Assembly: GCF_902167145.1 (NCBI RefSeq)
Contig: NC_050097.1
Span: 233,139,034-233,203,033, forward strand
From: Zea mays
Lineage: Eukaryota > Streptophyta > Magnoliopsida > Poales > Poaceae
Reading direction: 5' to 3'
DNA length: 64,000 bases
Part shown: piece by piece, positions 45,346 through 57,972 of the stretch
Layout: each line of letters opens with the position of its first letter
Position numbering within the stretch: position 1 is the stretch's first letter
Notes under the pieces: generated by a model
What the model saw: the letters and a program-made list of their open reading frames with translations, nothing else
What the model was told of the DNA's origin: nothing
Database searches by the model: none
Made by a program: the position numbers and the translations under genes

Positions 45346-46575
45346 TGAGAGCACCTAGAGGGGGGGGGGTGAATAGGTGATCCTGTAAAAGATCAAAACT
45401 TAAGCCACAAAAACTTGTTAAGGGTTAGCACAAGTATGGCCAAGTGGCTAGAGAGAACTCAAAACACGATAACCACAAGAAAGCAATCACAGAGTTGACA
45501 CGGTGGTTATCCCGTGGTTCGGCCAAGTACAAAACTTGCCTACTCCACGTTGTGGCGTCCCAACGGACGAGAGTTGCACTCAACTCCTCTCAAGTGATCC
45601 AATGATCAACTTGAATACCACGGTGTTTTTCTTTCCTTTGATCTTTTCCCGTTTGCGAGGAATCTCCACAACTTGGAGTCTCTCGCCCTTACAATTGAGT
45701 TCACAAAGAAATACGGAGTAAGGTGGGAATGAGCAACGCACACAAGACTCGAAAATCAGAGCAACAACACGCACACAAGTCGCAACAAGAGCTCGCAACG
45801 CAACACAAAGAGTTCACAACTCCACAAGAGCTCTATATGCTATCACAATGAAACGAATGCGTGAGATTGATGTCTTGGTGCTTAGAAGAGTTGTAGGAAT
45901 GCTTGGTGTATTCCTCCATGCGCCAAGGGGTCCCTTTTATAGCCCCAAGGCAGCTAGGAGCCGTTGAGAACACATCTGGAAGGCTATCCTTGCCTTCTGT
46001 CGTCGGGCGCACCGGACAGTCCGGTGCACACCGGACACTGTCCGGTGCCCGATTTGTTTCCTTAAACAGCGCATCCGACCGTTGCTGTCAGAGTCAGATC
46101 TGCGCACCGTTGGCGCACCGGACATGTCCGGTGCACACCGGACAGTCCGGTGCTTCCTTCCGACCGTTGGCTCGGCCACGTGTCGCGCGCCGATCGCGCG
46201 GCCGACCGTTGGCCCGGCCGACCGTTGGCTCACCGGACAGTCCGGTGCACACCGGACAGTCCGGTGAATTTTAGCCGAAGTCGCCGGAGAAAAACCCGAG
46301 AGTGGCCTCTTCGGCCAAGGCAGCCTGGTGCACCGGACACTGTCCGGTGCACCACCGGACACTGTCCGGTGCACCACCGGACAGTCCGGTGCCCCAGACC
46401 GAAACAGCCCCTTGGCTGCACACAGCCAAGTCTTCTCTTCTTCTTCTTCTTTCTGTTTCTTTGTTGAAGATTTGCACTTTGTTCATCCATGGGCGTTGAT
46501 TCACATTTAAACACTTGTGTTGACACTCAATCACCAAAATACTTAGAAATGGCCCAAGGGCACATTTCCCTTTCA
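45346..46575 (-). repeat. 5' LTR of the intact Sirevirus, with promoter
   Basis: Same organisation as the 3' LTR: palindrome cluster at about 46013-46391 and TATAAAA at 45935-45941 (minus strand), directing transcription leftwards into gag. It abuts the PBS at about 45331-45343. Confidence 0.95.
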
Positions 46576-47303
46576 CCCCGGCCTTGGCCTCAGGAGGAGT
46601 CTCCGCCTCGCCCGACCTTGGGCTTGGACCGACCGCGCCACGGGGGATACATCATTACCCTACCCCTAGCTAGCTCAGGCTACGGGGGAACAAGACCGGC
46701 GTCCCATCCAGGCTCGCCCCGGTAACAAGTAATGATGGCTCCCCACGTGCGTCCATGACGATGGTGGTTCTCAGCCCCCTACGGAAGCAAGGAGACGTCA
46801 ACAAGATCCCAGCAACCCCGACAGCTGTGCTTCTACAGGGCTCAAGCGCTCCTCCGACGGCCACGTTACCGCGTACACAAGGCTCTAGCACCCCTCCGAC
46901 AACCACGTTGGCATGTACACAGGGCTCAGGCATCTCTCTGTCGGACACGTTAGCGCATAGCTACACCCCCATTGTACACCTGGACCCTCTCCTTGCATCT
47001 ATAAAAGGAGGTCCAGGGCCTTCATGCGAGAGGGTCGCGCGGGAGAACGAGCGGACGAACAAGCTCACTCTCTCTCTCTCACGAACGCTTGTAACCCCTA
47101 CTACGAGCGCATCCCCCTGGCGCAGGATAACACGAGCCGCGTTTTCCCCCCTTGTGTTCCATCTCGCGCCAACCCATCTGGCTGGGACACACAACGACAA
47201 TTTTACTCGTCGGTCTAGGGACCCCCCGGGGTCGAACGCCGACAGTTGGCGCACCAGGTAGGGGCCTGCTGCGTGTTGACGAACAATTTCCCGTTGAGTT
47301 CCA

Positions 47304-50300
47304 GATGGGTAGTCTCCAGCAACCTCTTCAGCCCAGGACGGTGCTCCGCTTCGGGAGTCTCAAGTTCCTGTCCCTCGACGGCAGCTACGAACATGGTACT
47401 CCTCCCCCCGCAGCGCGACAGCAACCACGACGGCCGTCAGCTCGCCCGGCGGCGGCGAACTCGACGACGTCTTCCCCTCATGGCGGAAGGGCAGCATCCA
47501 GGCTCGTCCTGCCGTCTTCCTCGCCGTAGGAGGAGGAGGCGGGGCAACCGTGGCCAGGCAGGAGGCGGCACCTCGTCGGCTGTCGAGCGAGTCGACGGCA
47601 CCGGCACCCCAGCATGGGACATGTCGGGCATTGCCCTCGCGCCTGAGACAATAGATGACGCCAGCATACTCGCGAAGGGCTTGCTGGGCGTTAGCCTTGT
47701 ACCTGATATAACGGTGCAGTCCGTCCCCGATGTGACTTCACCACCGTCCATCGATAAAGAGGTACCGTCCGTTTTCCACCCTATGCCTTTTAGATTCAGC
47801 TTCGATCCACCAAGCGACTCCGCTTCGGTGAGCGCTTTCGTAAAGGCATATCCTAACCTTCCGGGGTACCATATGTGGTCAACCTGGGACCGACTGACGA
47901 CCGTCTCAACCTACGGGCCCCCGGGTTCCGAGGAAGAAGACAAGCCCGACTCTGGTTGGGATTTCTCCGGGCTCGGTAATCCCAGTGCCATGCGAGACTT
48001 CATGACCGCATGTGACTACTGCCTCTCCGATTGCTCCGATGATGGCTACAGCCTTGACGACAAGGTTTGTGGCCCAAGTTGTGAATGTTTCCACGTCGAT
48101 CTAGGGGGTCACGACGAAGGCAACCACCTTGGTATGCCGGAGGATGACAATCCCCTTGGGCCTACGCCTCGCGTTGACATCCTACGAGAGCTAGCTGTGG
48201 TCCCAGTCCCTGCGAGGGGTCAGGACACACAGCTCGAGATGCAGGCCAAGCTCGACGAGGAAGCAGGGCAACTTGTGCAGCTTCAGCAAAACATCGAGCA
48301 GGAGTGGGCAGGCCGAGCACTCGCTGGAGAAGCGCGTCATTAGGCCCGGGACGTCCAGCACCGTATCGCTGACGATGCCAGGGCAAGGCTGCCCCCGGCC
48401 TCCAGCGGGGTCGACCAGAATCTGCTGCAGCGGCGATACTACTCCGAGCGATGCCAGAGCCATCCACCACCGAGGGGCGGCGTATCCAGGGAGAACTCAA
48501 GAATCTCCTGGAGGATGCCGCGGTCCGACGGGCCGAAAGCTCTGCCTCCCGAAGGCAAGGGTGCCCCCCCCGGAGCATCGCGCAACGACTTCCCGACTCA
48601 TGCGGGAGGCCTCGGTCCACACCGGGCGCACGCGGGACGCAACGCCTGCAGCCCCGGGTCGCCTCGGCAACGAGCACCACCGCCGCGACCGTCGAGCCTG
48701 ACTTGATGAGAAGGTGCACCGAGGCTACCACCCCAGGCGTGGGGGACGCTACGACAGTGAGGAGGATCAGAGCCCCTCGCCCGAACCACTAGGTCCGCAA
48801 GCCTTCAGCCGAGCCATACGACGGGCGCCGTTCCCGACCCGGTTCTGGGCCCCGACTACCATCACCAAGTACTCGGGGGAAACGAGGCCGGAGTTGTGGC
48901 TTGCGGACTACCGGCTGGCCTGCCAGCTAGGTGGAACGGATGATGACAACCTCATCATCCGCAACCTCCCCCTGTTCCTCTCCGACGCCGCCCGAGCCTG
49001 GCTGGAGCATCTGCCTCCGGCGCAGATCTCCAACTGGGACGACCTGGTCAAGGCTTTCGCTGGAAACTTCCAGGACACGTACGTGCGCCCTGGGAACTCC
49101 TGGGATCTCCGAAGCTGCCGCCAGCAGCCAGGGGAATCCCTGCGAGAATACATCCGGCGGTTTTTGAAGCAGCGCACCGAGCTGCCCAACATCACCGACT
49201 CGGACGTCATCGGGGCATTCCTCGCCGGCACCACTTGCCACGACCTGGTGAGCAAACTGGGCCGCAAGACTCCCACCAAGGCGAGCGAGTTGATGGACAT
49301 CGCCACCAAGTTCGCCTCTGGTCAGGAGGTGGTCGAAGCCATCTTCCGGAAGGACAAGCAGCCTCAGGGGTGCAAGCAGGAAGAAGTCCCCGAGGCGTCC
49401 GCCCAGCGGGGCACGAAGAAGAAGGCGAAAAATAAGTCGCAAGTGAAGCACGACGCCGCCGACGCAGATGTTGTCGCTGCTGTCGAACATAGGAACCCTC
49501 GGAAGCCTCCCGGAGGGGCCAACCTGTTCGACAAGATGCTCAAGGAGTCGTGCCGCTATCACCAGGGCCCCGTCAAGCACACCCTTGAGGAATGCGTCAT
49601 GCTTCGGCGCTACTTCCATAAGGCCGGGCCACCGGCGGAAGGTGGAAAAGGCCAAGACAACACCAAGAAGGAGGGCGACAAGGCAGAGGAGTTCCCCGAG
49701 GTCCACGGCTGTTTCATGATCTACGGTGGGCAAGTGGCGAACGCCTCGGCTCGGCACCGCAAGCAGGAGCGCCGGGAGGTCTGGTCGATAAAGGTGGCGG
49801 CGCCAGTCTACCTAGACTGGTCCGACAAGCCCATCACCTTCGACCAAGGCGACCACCCCGACTGCGTGCCGAGCCCGGGAAAGTACCCGCTCGTTGTCGA
49901 TCCCATCATCGGCAACGTCAGGCTCACCAAGGTCTTCATGGACGGAGGCAACAACCTCAACATCATCTACGCCGAGACCCTCGGGCTCTTGGAGATCGAT
50001 CTGTCCATGATCCGGGCCGGTGCGACGCCCTTTCACGGGATCATCCCCGGGAAGCGTGTCCTGCCCCTTGGACAACTCGATCTGCCCGTCTGCTTCCGAA
50101 CTCCCTCCCACTTCCAAAAGGAAACCCTCACGTTCGAGGTGGTCGGGTTCCGAGGAACCTACCACGCGGTGCTGGGGAGACCGTGCTACGCCAAGTTCAT
50201 GGCCGTCCCCAACTACACCTACCTCAAGCTCAAGATGCCGGGCCCCAACGGGGTCATCACCGTTGGATCCATGTACCGACACGCGTACGAATGCGATGTG

Positions 50301-50500
50301 GAGTGCATGGAGTACGCTGAGGCCCTCGCCGAGTCCGAGGCCCTCATCGCCGACCTGGAGTGCCTCTCCAAGGAGGTGCCTGATGCGAAGCGCCACACCG
50401 GCAAACTTCGAGCCGGCCGAGGCGGTTAAGACCGTCGCCCTTGACCCCAGCAACGACGCCTGCAAGCTAGTCCGAATCGGCTCCAAGCTCGACCCCAAAT
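47304..50500 (+). pseudogene. gag: Huck-like Gag and protease region, degenerate
   Basis: Leader-proximal coding (from about 47304) is open to a TAG at 48341-48343; it then changes frame more than once before about 48710. From 48714 a long frame runs to 50429. It contains the capsid-like region with FPTRFWAPTTITKYSGETRP, LADYRLACQL, ARAWLEHLPP and DTYVRPGNSWDLR. The retroviral-type protease segment has FMDGGNNLNIIYAETL, where the family shows DGG/DGS, and VVGFRGTYHAVLGRPCYAKF. A frameshift near 50400 and a TAG at 50500-50502 end the reading. I infer loss of function. Confidence 0.85.
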
Positions 50501-50502
50501 AG

Positions 50503-51906
50503 GAAGCAGTGCTCGTCGACTTTCTTCGCGCAAACGCCGAATTTTTTGCATGGAGTCCCTCGGACATGCCCGACATACCGAGGGATGTCGCTGAGCACTC
50601 ACTGGATATCCGAGCCGGTGCCCGACCCATGAAGCAGCCTCTGCGCCGCTTTGACGAAGAAAAGCGCAGAGCCATAGGCGAGGAGATCCACAAGCTGATG
50701 GCTGCAGGGTTCATCAAAGAGGTATACCATCCCCAATGGTTAGCCAACCCTGTGCTTGTGAAAAAGAAAGGTGGGAAGTGGAGGATGTGCGTAGACTACA
50801 CTGGTCTAAACAAGGCATGTCTGAAGGTTCCCTACCCTCTGCCTCGCATCAATCAAATCGTGGATTCCACTGCTGGGTGCGAAACCCTGTCATTCCTCGA
50901 TGCCTATTCAGGTTACCACCAAATGAAGATGAAAGAGTCTGACCAGCTCGCGACTTCTTTCATCACACCTTTTGGCATGTACTGTTATACTACTATGCCA
51001 TTTGGCTTGAGGAATGCAGGTGCAACATACCAAAGGTGCATGAACCACGAGTTCATAGAGCACATCGGCCGAATGGTCGAGGCTTACATCGATGACATCG
51101 TAGTCAAGACGAGGAAAGCCTCCGACCTCCTCTCCGACCTTGAAATGACATTCAAGTGTCTGGGAGCGAAGGGCGTGAAACTCAATCCCGAGAAGTGTGT
51201 CTTCGGAGTCCCCCGAGGCATGCTCCTGGGGTTCATCGTCTCCGAGCGGGGCATCAAGGCCAACCCGGAGAAAATCGCGGCCATCACCAACATGGGGCCT
51301 ATCAAAGATTTGAAAGGAGTACAAAGGGTCATGGGATGCCTTGTGGCTCTGAGCCGCTTCATCTCGCGCCTCGGCGAAAAAGGCCTACCCTTGTATCGCC
51401 TCCTAAGGAAGGCCGAGCGCTTCACTTGGACCCCCGAGGCCGAGGAAGCCCTCGGAAACTTAAAGGCGCTCCTTACAAATGCGCCTATCTTAGTGCCCCC
51501 CGCTGCGGGAGAAGCCCTCTTGATCTACGTAGCCGCAACCACTCAGGTGGTCAGCGCCGCGATCGTAGTCGAGAGGCGAGAAGAAGGGCATGCACTGCTC
51601 GTCCAGAGGCCGGTCTACTTCATCAGTGAAGTGCTATCCGAGACCAAGATCCGCTACCCTCAAATTCAGAAGCTACTGTACGCAGTAATTCTGACGCGGC
51701 GAAAGTTGCGACACTACTTCGAATCTCATCCGGTGACTGTGGTGTCATCCTTCCCCCTAGGGGAGATCATCCAGTGTCGAGAGGCCTCGGGTAGAATAGC
51801 AAAGTGGGCAGTGGAACTCATGGGCGAGACAATCTCGTTCGCTCCTCGGAAGGCCATAAAGTCCCAAGTCTTGGCGGACTTCGTGGCTGAATGGGTCGAC
51901 ACCTAA
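50503..51906 (+). pseudogene. pol: Huck-like reverse transcriptase and first RNase H
   Basis: About 467 codons of the pol frame lie between in-frame stops at 50500 and 51904. RT motifs include AAGFIKEVYHPQWLANPVLV, KWRMCVDYTGLNKAC, the SFLDAYSGYHQ box and the catalytic YIDD at about 51085-51096. A Ty3-type RNase H follows, ending LADFVAEWVDT. The surrounding stops mean no complete polyprotein is made. Confidence 0.9.
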
Positions 51907-52853
51907 CTGCCAACAGCTCTGATCCAACCCGAGCTTTGGACCTTATACTTCGATGGGTCGCTGATGAAAACAGGAGCAGGTGCTGGCCTGCTCTTCATCT
52001 CACCCCTCGGGAAACATCTCCGCTACGTGCTGCGCCTCCATTTCCCGGCGTCAAACAACGTGGCCGAGTACGAGGCTCTGGTTAATGGGTTGCGCATCGC
52101 CATCGAGCTAGGGGTTCGGCGCCTCGACGCTCGTGGCGACTCGCAGCTTGTCATCGACCAAGTCATGAAGAACTCCCACTGCCGCGACCCGAAGATGGAG
52201 GCCTACTGCGACGAAGTTCGACACCTGGAAGACAAGTTCTACGGGCTGGAGCTCAACCACGTCGCTCGACGGTACAACGAGACTGCGGATGAGCTGGCGA
52301 AAATAGCCTCGGGGCGGACAACGGTTCCCCCTGACGTCTTCTCCAGAGACATACATCAACCCTCCGTCAAGATCGACGATACGCCCGAGCCCGAGGAGGC
52401 CTCGGCCTAGCCTGAGGCACCCTCGGCCGCCGAAGGTGAGGCCCTGCGTGTCGAGGGAGAGCAGAATGGGGTTGCGCCTAGTCGAAACTGGCAGACCCCG
52501 TACCTGCAATATCTCCACCGAGGAGAGCTACCCCTCGACAAGGCCGAAGCTCGGCGACTGGCGCGGCGCGCCAAGTCGTTCATCTTACTGGGGGATGAAA
52601 AGGAGCTCTACCACCGCAGCCCCTCGGGCATTCTCCAACGGTGCATATCCGTCGCTGAAGGACAGGAGCTATTGCAAGAAATACACTCGGGGGCTTGCGG
52701 TCACCACGCAACACCTCGAGCCCTCATGGGAAACGCCTTCTGGCAAGGCATCTACTGGCCGACCACGGTGGCCGACGCCGCTAGGATTGTACGCTCCTGC
52801 CAAGGGTGTCAATTCTATGCGAGACAGACGCACCTGCCCACTCAGGCCCTGCA
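51907..52853 (+). pseudogene. pol: Huck-like second (archaeal-type) RNase H and truncated integrase
   Basis: The frame continues from the RT part after a TAA. LYFDGSLMKTGAGAGLLF, NVAEYEALVNGLRIA and RGDSQLVIDQVM are the extra archaeal-type RNase H found in Tat-lineage gypsy elements. A TAG at 52408-52410 follows. The integrase N-terminus follows in the same frame: HSGACGHHATPRAL, WPTTVADA, RSCQGCQFYARQTH, an HHCC zinc site. The sequence then leaves the family abruptly at about 52853. The DDE core is absent. Confidence 0.88.
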
Positions 52854-55327
52854 ACCTGCTCGGACCCGCTCGGACCCCTGTAGCCATCTGTTTCCCTATG
52901 GCGCTGGGACCGCTCGGTCAGAGTGCTCTCCCCCTCTGTCGCTGACACTCCCTGGCCCGCTTGTCAGTGCTCGCCCGCCCCGCGCGCGCGCGCCCTCGGT
53001 CGTAGATCTAATCTCAGCCATTGGTTTTAGATCTGACAGTTAGATTCACTCGATTCCCCTTCGCGCGGTAGTTTTATTAAATAGACCCTCGGTTTACGCG
53101 CGCAGACCAATGTATTCTTGCAGATTGAACTCTGGACTTTTAAATATTCACAGATTTAGCCCTAATTTCATATTTCAAACTTCAAAACTTGTTTATTTCA
53201 TAACTTTTGCATATGAACTCCAAATTTAGTGATTCGAATTGCAAAATGTTCATAGAATTATTCTCTGTTTAAATAAAATGCTTTCATTCACTGTCTGCAC
53301 ATTATAATTTTTTATAATTAATTATGAACTAATGTAGATGTAGTTCTATTCATTTAATAAAACAAATAAAAGGAGAACCTTAGAGATTTAATCATGTTTA
53401 ATCTTGTAAGATTAATAATGTGTAATACCTGAATTTATCCCTGTTCTAATTTTTATGTCACAATAAAATGAATCAAACTATGATTATGTACTTGTAAGTA
53501 ACACTTAGGGAAATAGTAATCTATGCCCGAACGAAAGTAGTTTAAGTTATAGTTCACGTTATACTTTGATCTTAGTAATTCCTAATTGTGTTTTAAGATG
53601 CATTTCTATGTTTGTACATGTTTGGTGTGTTGTTCTTTCGTACTTCCCAGATGTATTGAATGCATGCTCGCTTTATTTAGATGTCGAGCAATCCGAGGTT
53701 CCTGAGTGTGTTGTTGGAGACCTCCCTGAGCAACAACCTGGTGAAGGCAAGTGTCCTCTGACCTATTATGTCCTACATACGTTATAATTCACTGCCCCGC
53801 ATTACTTTATGAAACCTAAGGATTGACTAGTCTGTATTCACTTATCCTTGGTTACCTTTTGGGTTATCATGGTTAGCATGTTGCTATTGCCTTAACTTAA
53901 TCAATGAACATGATGTGAACCTTTATGATACAATATTGTTATCCTGATTATGTGGATAATTTTGTGATACCTTAGGGACTCAGGCCTTTTTCCTAAGTGC
54001 ATCTCCGTAAGGATCTGTTCGTGGAGTGACCACCCGGGATAACAGTACAACCATGAGGGTGGAATGGGACACCCTTAGCTGATTAATTAGATGAACCTGG
54101 GGGTGTAGTTGGTTTTGCCGGAAGACCGTCAATGGGGGCCGAGGTGTAGTGCTTGCTCTGCCAAGGTTGGGGTGCAGAGGTTCATTCGATTTGGTTTTTG
54201 TTAGTCACCCACCTTAGGGAGGTGTACTGCGTTTGTACGACTAGCGAAACCTAACGAGTAGCTATGCACCAGGGGAGTCTTTGTAAAGGCTACGTAGTGA
54301 GACCCTGCTAGGTCACCTTGGAAGTGATCAATGGAGAGTCATGATCTCCGGGCAGAATGGGGATCACGACTTGTGGGTAAAGTGTACAACCTCTGCAGAT
54401 TGTTAAGAACTGGTATATCAGCCGAGCTCACAGTTAAGAGCAGCCTTGAGATAATCTTTGATTAGAAGAACTTTGGATACTTTTATGATGATGATTAACA
54501 ATGATGCTATAAAATCTGATCTCTGGTATTCCCTATTTGGAGGAAGTACCTTTGGGTAATAACTGGGTTTATTACTAAAAGTTGGCTCTAATAATAATAA
54601 TAAATACTAGACTAACCTAAAAGCAATTGCTTGACCTCAACTCCACATACAGCTAGTCCACTTTAGCCAAACGGGACATTTGTTGAGTACGTTGATGTGT
54701 ACTCACCCTTGCTTTACAAACCACCCCACCCCAGGTTGTCCCCACTGTTCTCAGTACTCAGGAGGTGAAGCTGGAAACATGGATGACTTCGAGGAGTTTT
54801 AGGATTACGACGAGTTCTAGCTCTTTCTTAGTGGCAAACCCCCAGTCAGTTGCCTGTGTAGGCTTAGCATCTACGTTTCGCATTTCCGCACTTTGATAAT
54901 TATGTTGAACAATGGCTATGTATTTGACTCTGTGGATGTCTTGGACATCTTGATGCAATAAAGTACCTTTCCGCTATTTATTTCGAGCATTGTGTGATGA
55001 TGTCCAATTATGTAATCGCTTTGTACGTGAGTTTCTGATCCTGGCACGTACATGGTTCACATTTGGTTTGCCTTCCAAAACTGGGTGTGACATAAGTGGT
55101 ATCAAAGCCCTTGCTGACTGTAGGACCGCTAACCTAGACTAGAATGGTCGACCTAAGGACTATAGACCCTTACTCTTAACTTGACCTCAGTGTCTTTTCA
55201 AAAGTTGGTCATCGTGACCAATTCTATGTTATTTACTTATCTCAAAAGTTTTGTTTCACTCTTCTTTCTGTTACTTTCTGGTCTAGTAGTTCTACTCTTA
55301 CTCATGTGCTTACGAAATCTTTTGTAG

Positions 55328-56358
55328 ATGGCTCGTCTTAGGTGCACTGCACGTAAGTCTGTGATCCCCTTTTTGCCTTCTCACCTTGCGGAGCGTCCCC
55401 TGCGTCGCACAGTGCCAGGTCAGTCCAGTCAACTGGAGAGACTGCATCTTCGCCTCCATGAGGAGCAGGAGCGCCGATGCCAGGAGCAAGAGAAGGACCA
55501 AGAGCAGCAGGACTCTTCCCTCTCGCCTCAGCAGGAGGTGGAGTCTGAGAGGCCGCCTTCCCCTGCACCTCAGCCAGAGATGCCCCCTGCACCTCCACAG
55601 GGCATCCCGGCTGCTGGAGGAGACCCTAACGGAGACGGAGAAGACGACGACGCCGGTGGCAGTTCGAGCCACGACACGGAGCACTTGGAGGAGCTGGAGC
55701 CAGATGGATGGATCGCTAGACCCATCACTCGTGACACTGCTCACGGGTGTCACTTCCACGATGCTCTCGATACCTTGTTGTGTCGGCCTTTCGACCAGCA
55801 CACTTGGTCTATCGAGTAACGTTGTGTAGTCTACCAGCATCGTCGCGGGCTATACCCGGACCAGTGGGAGGCTACTTTCTTGGTGCGCCGTCCGGACGAT
55901 GATCTCTAGGGTGCAGAGGCCTTCTCAGAGCACTATTCTATTACTGAGAGGGATACTGCCGAGGCAGCCATGCAAGATGCAGCACGACGAGCACTTTCTC
56001 TGTATTGCTCGTTGTTCAGTGGGGTAGCTGATGGCCTTGACCTGAAGTACTACCCTCGTCGTTCGGCCGACAGTGCTGGAGGTGTGATTGTCTCGCCAAA
56101 TGGTGAGGGCAATCCCAGGCTAAACAGCATGGTCAATCTGGTCGTCGTGCTCAACACAGAGTTGGACCACACCCTTGACGAGTTGGGCAAGGTTCGGGCG
56201 GAGGTTACCGAATTGCGTGCTGAATGCGCGACACGCCACTATCTTGATGGTGGTGCTCCCGCCCCTCTCGGGATTCAGCACCCTTACCGTTCACCGCCCC
56301 GTGGTCGCTTCGACTATGGTACCCCAGACTACAGGACCCTCATAGATTTGGATCCTTA
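55328..56358 (+). pseudogene. Pre-Gag ORF of the chromovirus-like element
   Basis: One frame starting MARLRCTARKS is interrupted by TAA (55817) and TAG (55907) and ends with TAG at 56356. It has a Gln/Glu-rich N-terminal part, an acidic middle (GDGEDDDAGGSSSHD) and a helical C-terminal part (LNTELDHTLDELGKVRAEV). Similar leader ORFs precede gag in grass gypsy elements; their role is unknown to me. Confidence 0.6.
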
Positions 56359-56706
56359 GATCGACAGAGTTGGAGTCTGTAATAATTCTTAGTTCAATGT
56401 CTCAGTCTAGTCAGTCTAGTTAGAGTTAGTTTGGTTATCTTTGGTTGGATGCTTGTTATGATGGACATGTACTGAAGTTGGATCTTTGTAATGATTGTCA
56501 CCAAGGTGTGGGTATTCCATGCAACTTGGTGTAGTTATTAATAAAGTTAGTTATTTAGTTGGGTAACCCATTTATTTCCACTTTCCTCTTTATCTGAGAA
56601 GCTGTCAGTGAAGATGGTCAATTGTTCAGTGCTGTGAAGATTTCCGTATATCTTTTCTTATGCTGAAAGACTGCAGAGTCAGATCTGATGTGTGTGATTC
56701 CTATAG

Positions 56707-57972
56707 ATGTCTGAGAACAGGTGCAGAGGTGCGAGACGTGTTCAGCCAGAGCAGCAGGCACCCTAGGAGGATGCAGCTCAGTCGCAGCAGCAATTGCCAC
56801 CGCAACCACCGATGACCATCGAGCAGATGTTCTTGATGCAGACCCAGGTAGTTTAGGCAATTGGTCAGACCTTAGCAGCTATGCAGCAGGCGCAGCAGCA
56901 GCCACCACCACCTCAGCCTCTAGTGCAAGTCCAGATGCCTGAGGTGCCCAGAGACAAGCGGGTAGAATTCATGAGGGGCCATCCCCTAGTCTTTGCCCAC
57001 TCTACTGACCCCATGGACGCCGAAGATTGGCTGCGTACCGTGGAGCGAGAGTTGCACACTGCCCAGTGCAACGATCGTGAGAAGGTGTTGTATGGTCCCC
57101 GACAACTAAGGGGAGCAGCACAGTCTTGGTGGGAGTCCTACCTCACCACCCATGCCAATCCTGAAGCCATCACTTTGGAGGAGTTCATGGATAACTTCCG
57201 TCGCTACCATGTGCCCGAGGAACTGATGATAGTGAAGGAGGAGTTTCTCGCTTTGAAGCAAGGCCCCCTGTCTGTTAGTGAGTATAGGGATAAGTTTCTG
57301 CAGCTGTCGTGTTATGCCCCAGAAGATGTCAACACGGATGCTAAGAGGCAGTACTGCTTCTTGAGATGATTGGTTGATCCCCTCCACTATCAGCTGATGA
57401 ACCACACCTTCCCTACCTTCCAGCATCTCATCGATAGAGCAATCATGACAGAAAGGAAGCGTCGGGAAATGGAAGACCTGAAACACAAGTTTGGTGGACC
57501 TCAGGTTGGGAGTAGCAGTCGTCCTCGCTACTCAGGCAACCCACCTCAACCATTCAAGCAAGGTCGCCAGCATCAGCACCACCAGCAGCAGTACCAGAGG
57601 CAGTTTCCTCAGCAGCAGCAGTAGTACCGTCAGAATAACCAGCAAGGAGGAAACCAATACCAGCGTCATAGCAACCAGGGAGCTCGTCTTCCCGCCCCAG
57701 CAACCAACCAGAACTACCATGCAGCGCCAGCCCAAGGAGGAAGTCGTGCATGTTTCCATTGTGGTGAACAAGGCCATTGGGCGAATCACTGCCCAAAGAA
57801 AGCAACCCAGCAGCAGCCAGCTCCCAATGCCCCAGTTAGGCAGAATGCAATGCAGCAAGGAAGCAACAGCTGTGGGCAACCTCGTGCCCAGTATGGAAAG
57901 GTGAACCACTTGGAGGCCGACACAGTCCAGGAGACTCCAGGAGTGGCATTAGGTACGTTTTCAGTCGAGTAC
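56707..57972 (+). pseudogene. gag: Gag and protease start of the chromovirus-like element
   Basis: The frame from ATG 56707 has stops at 56764, 56854, 57367 and 57622. It is otherwise continuous. It has a Gln-rich leader, the retrotransposon Gag core (DPMDAEDWLRTVERELHTAQ, AAQSWWESYL, ALKQGPLSVSEYRDKFLQLS) and the zinc knuckle CFHCGEQGHWANHC at 57751-57792. The beginning of protease is cut at 57972 by the next element. Confidence 0.85.

Larger units (their letters stand above)
37656..46575 (-). mobile_element. Intact Sirevirus (Opie-type Ty1/copia), 8920 bp, TSD CCCCG
   Basis: LTRs lie at 37656-38887 (3' LTR, 1232 bp) and 45346-46575 (5' LTR, 1230 bp), element on the minus strand. By eye they differ only in the poly-G length (12 versus 10) and one transition (38368 region). 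The TSD is CCCCG at 37651-37655 and 46576-46580. The PBS next to the 5' LTR reads TGGTATCGGAGCC on the minus strand, complementary to initiator tRNA-Met with one difference. The PPT next to the 3' LTR is AAAAAGGGGGAGAT. Gag and pol are both open. Near-identical LTRs and open frames indicate a very recent insertion. Confidence 0.95.
36916..52853 (+). mobile_element. Huck-like Ty3/gypsy retrotransposon, 3'-truncated, containing a nested Sirevirus
   Basis: The 5' LTR is TGTCGGGTACC...CGCCGACA. It occupies 36916-37655 and 46581-47244 because another element is inserted in it, and is about 1.40 kb when rejoined. A TATA box (TATAAAA) lies at 47000-47006. A TGG-initiated primer-binding-like sequence (TGGCGCACCAGGTAGGGG) starts at 47247. 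Gag, protease, RT, two RNase H domains and the integrase zinc-binding segment follow, ending abruptly at about 52853. The 3' half of integrase and the 3' LTR are missing. The name Huck rests on recalled LTR and polyprotein features. The coding region has stops and frame changes and is dead. Confidence 0.8.
52854..57972 (+). mobile_element. Chromovirus-like Ty3/gypsy element (Tekay-type), 5'-truncated and interrupted
   Basis: The interval 52854-55092 appears to be LTR sequence lacking its 5' end and ending TGTGACA. A PBS, TGGTATCAAAGCCC (55097-55110), complementary to initiator tRNA-Met with one difference, follows. A pre-Gag ORF and Gag with a CCHC knuckle follow, then the start of protease (around VNHLEADTVQETPG). 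At 57973 another LTR begins. The family name is tentative, based on Met-PBS and Gag type. Confidence 0.7.
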
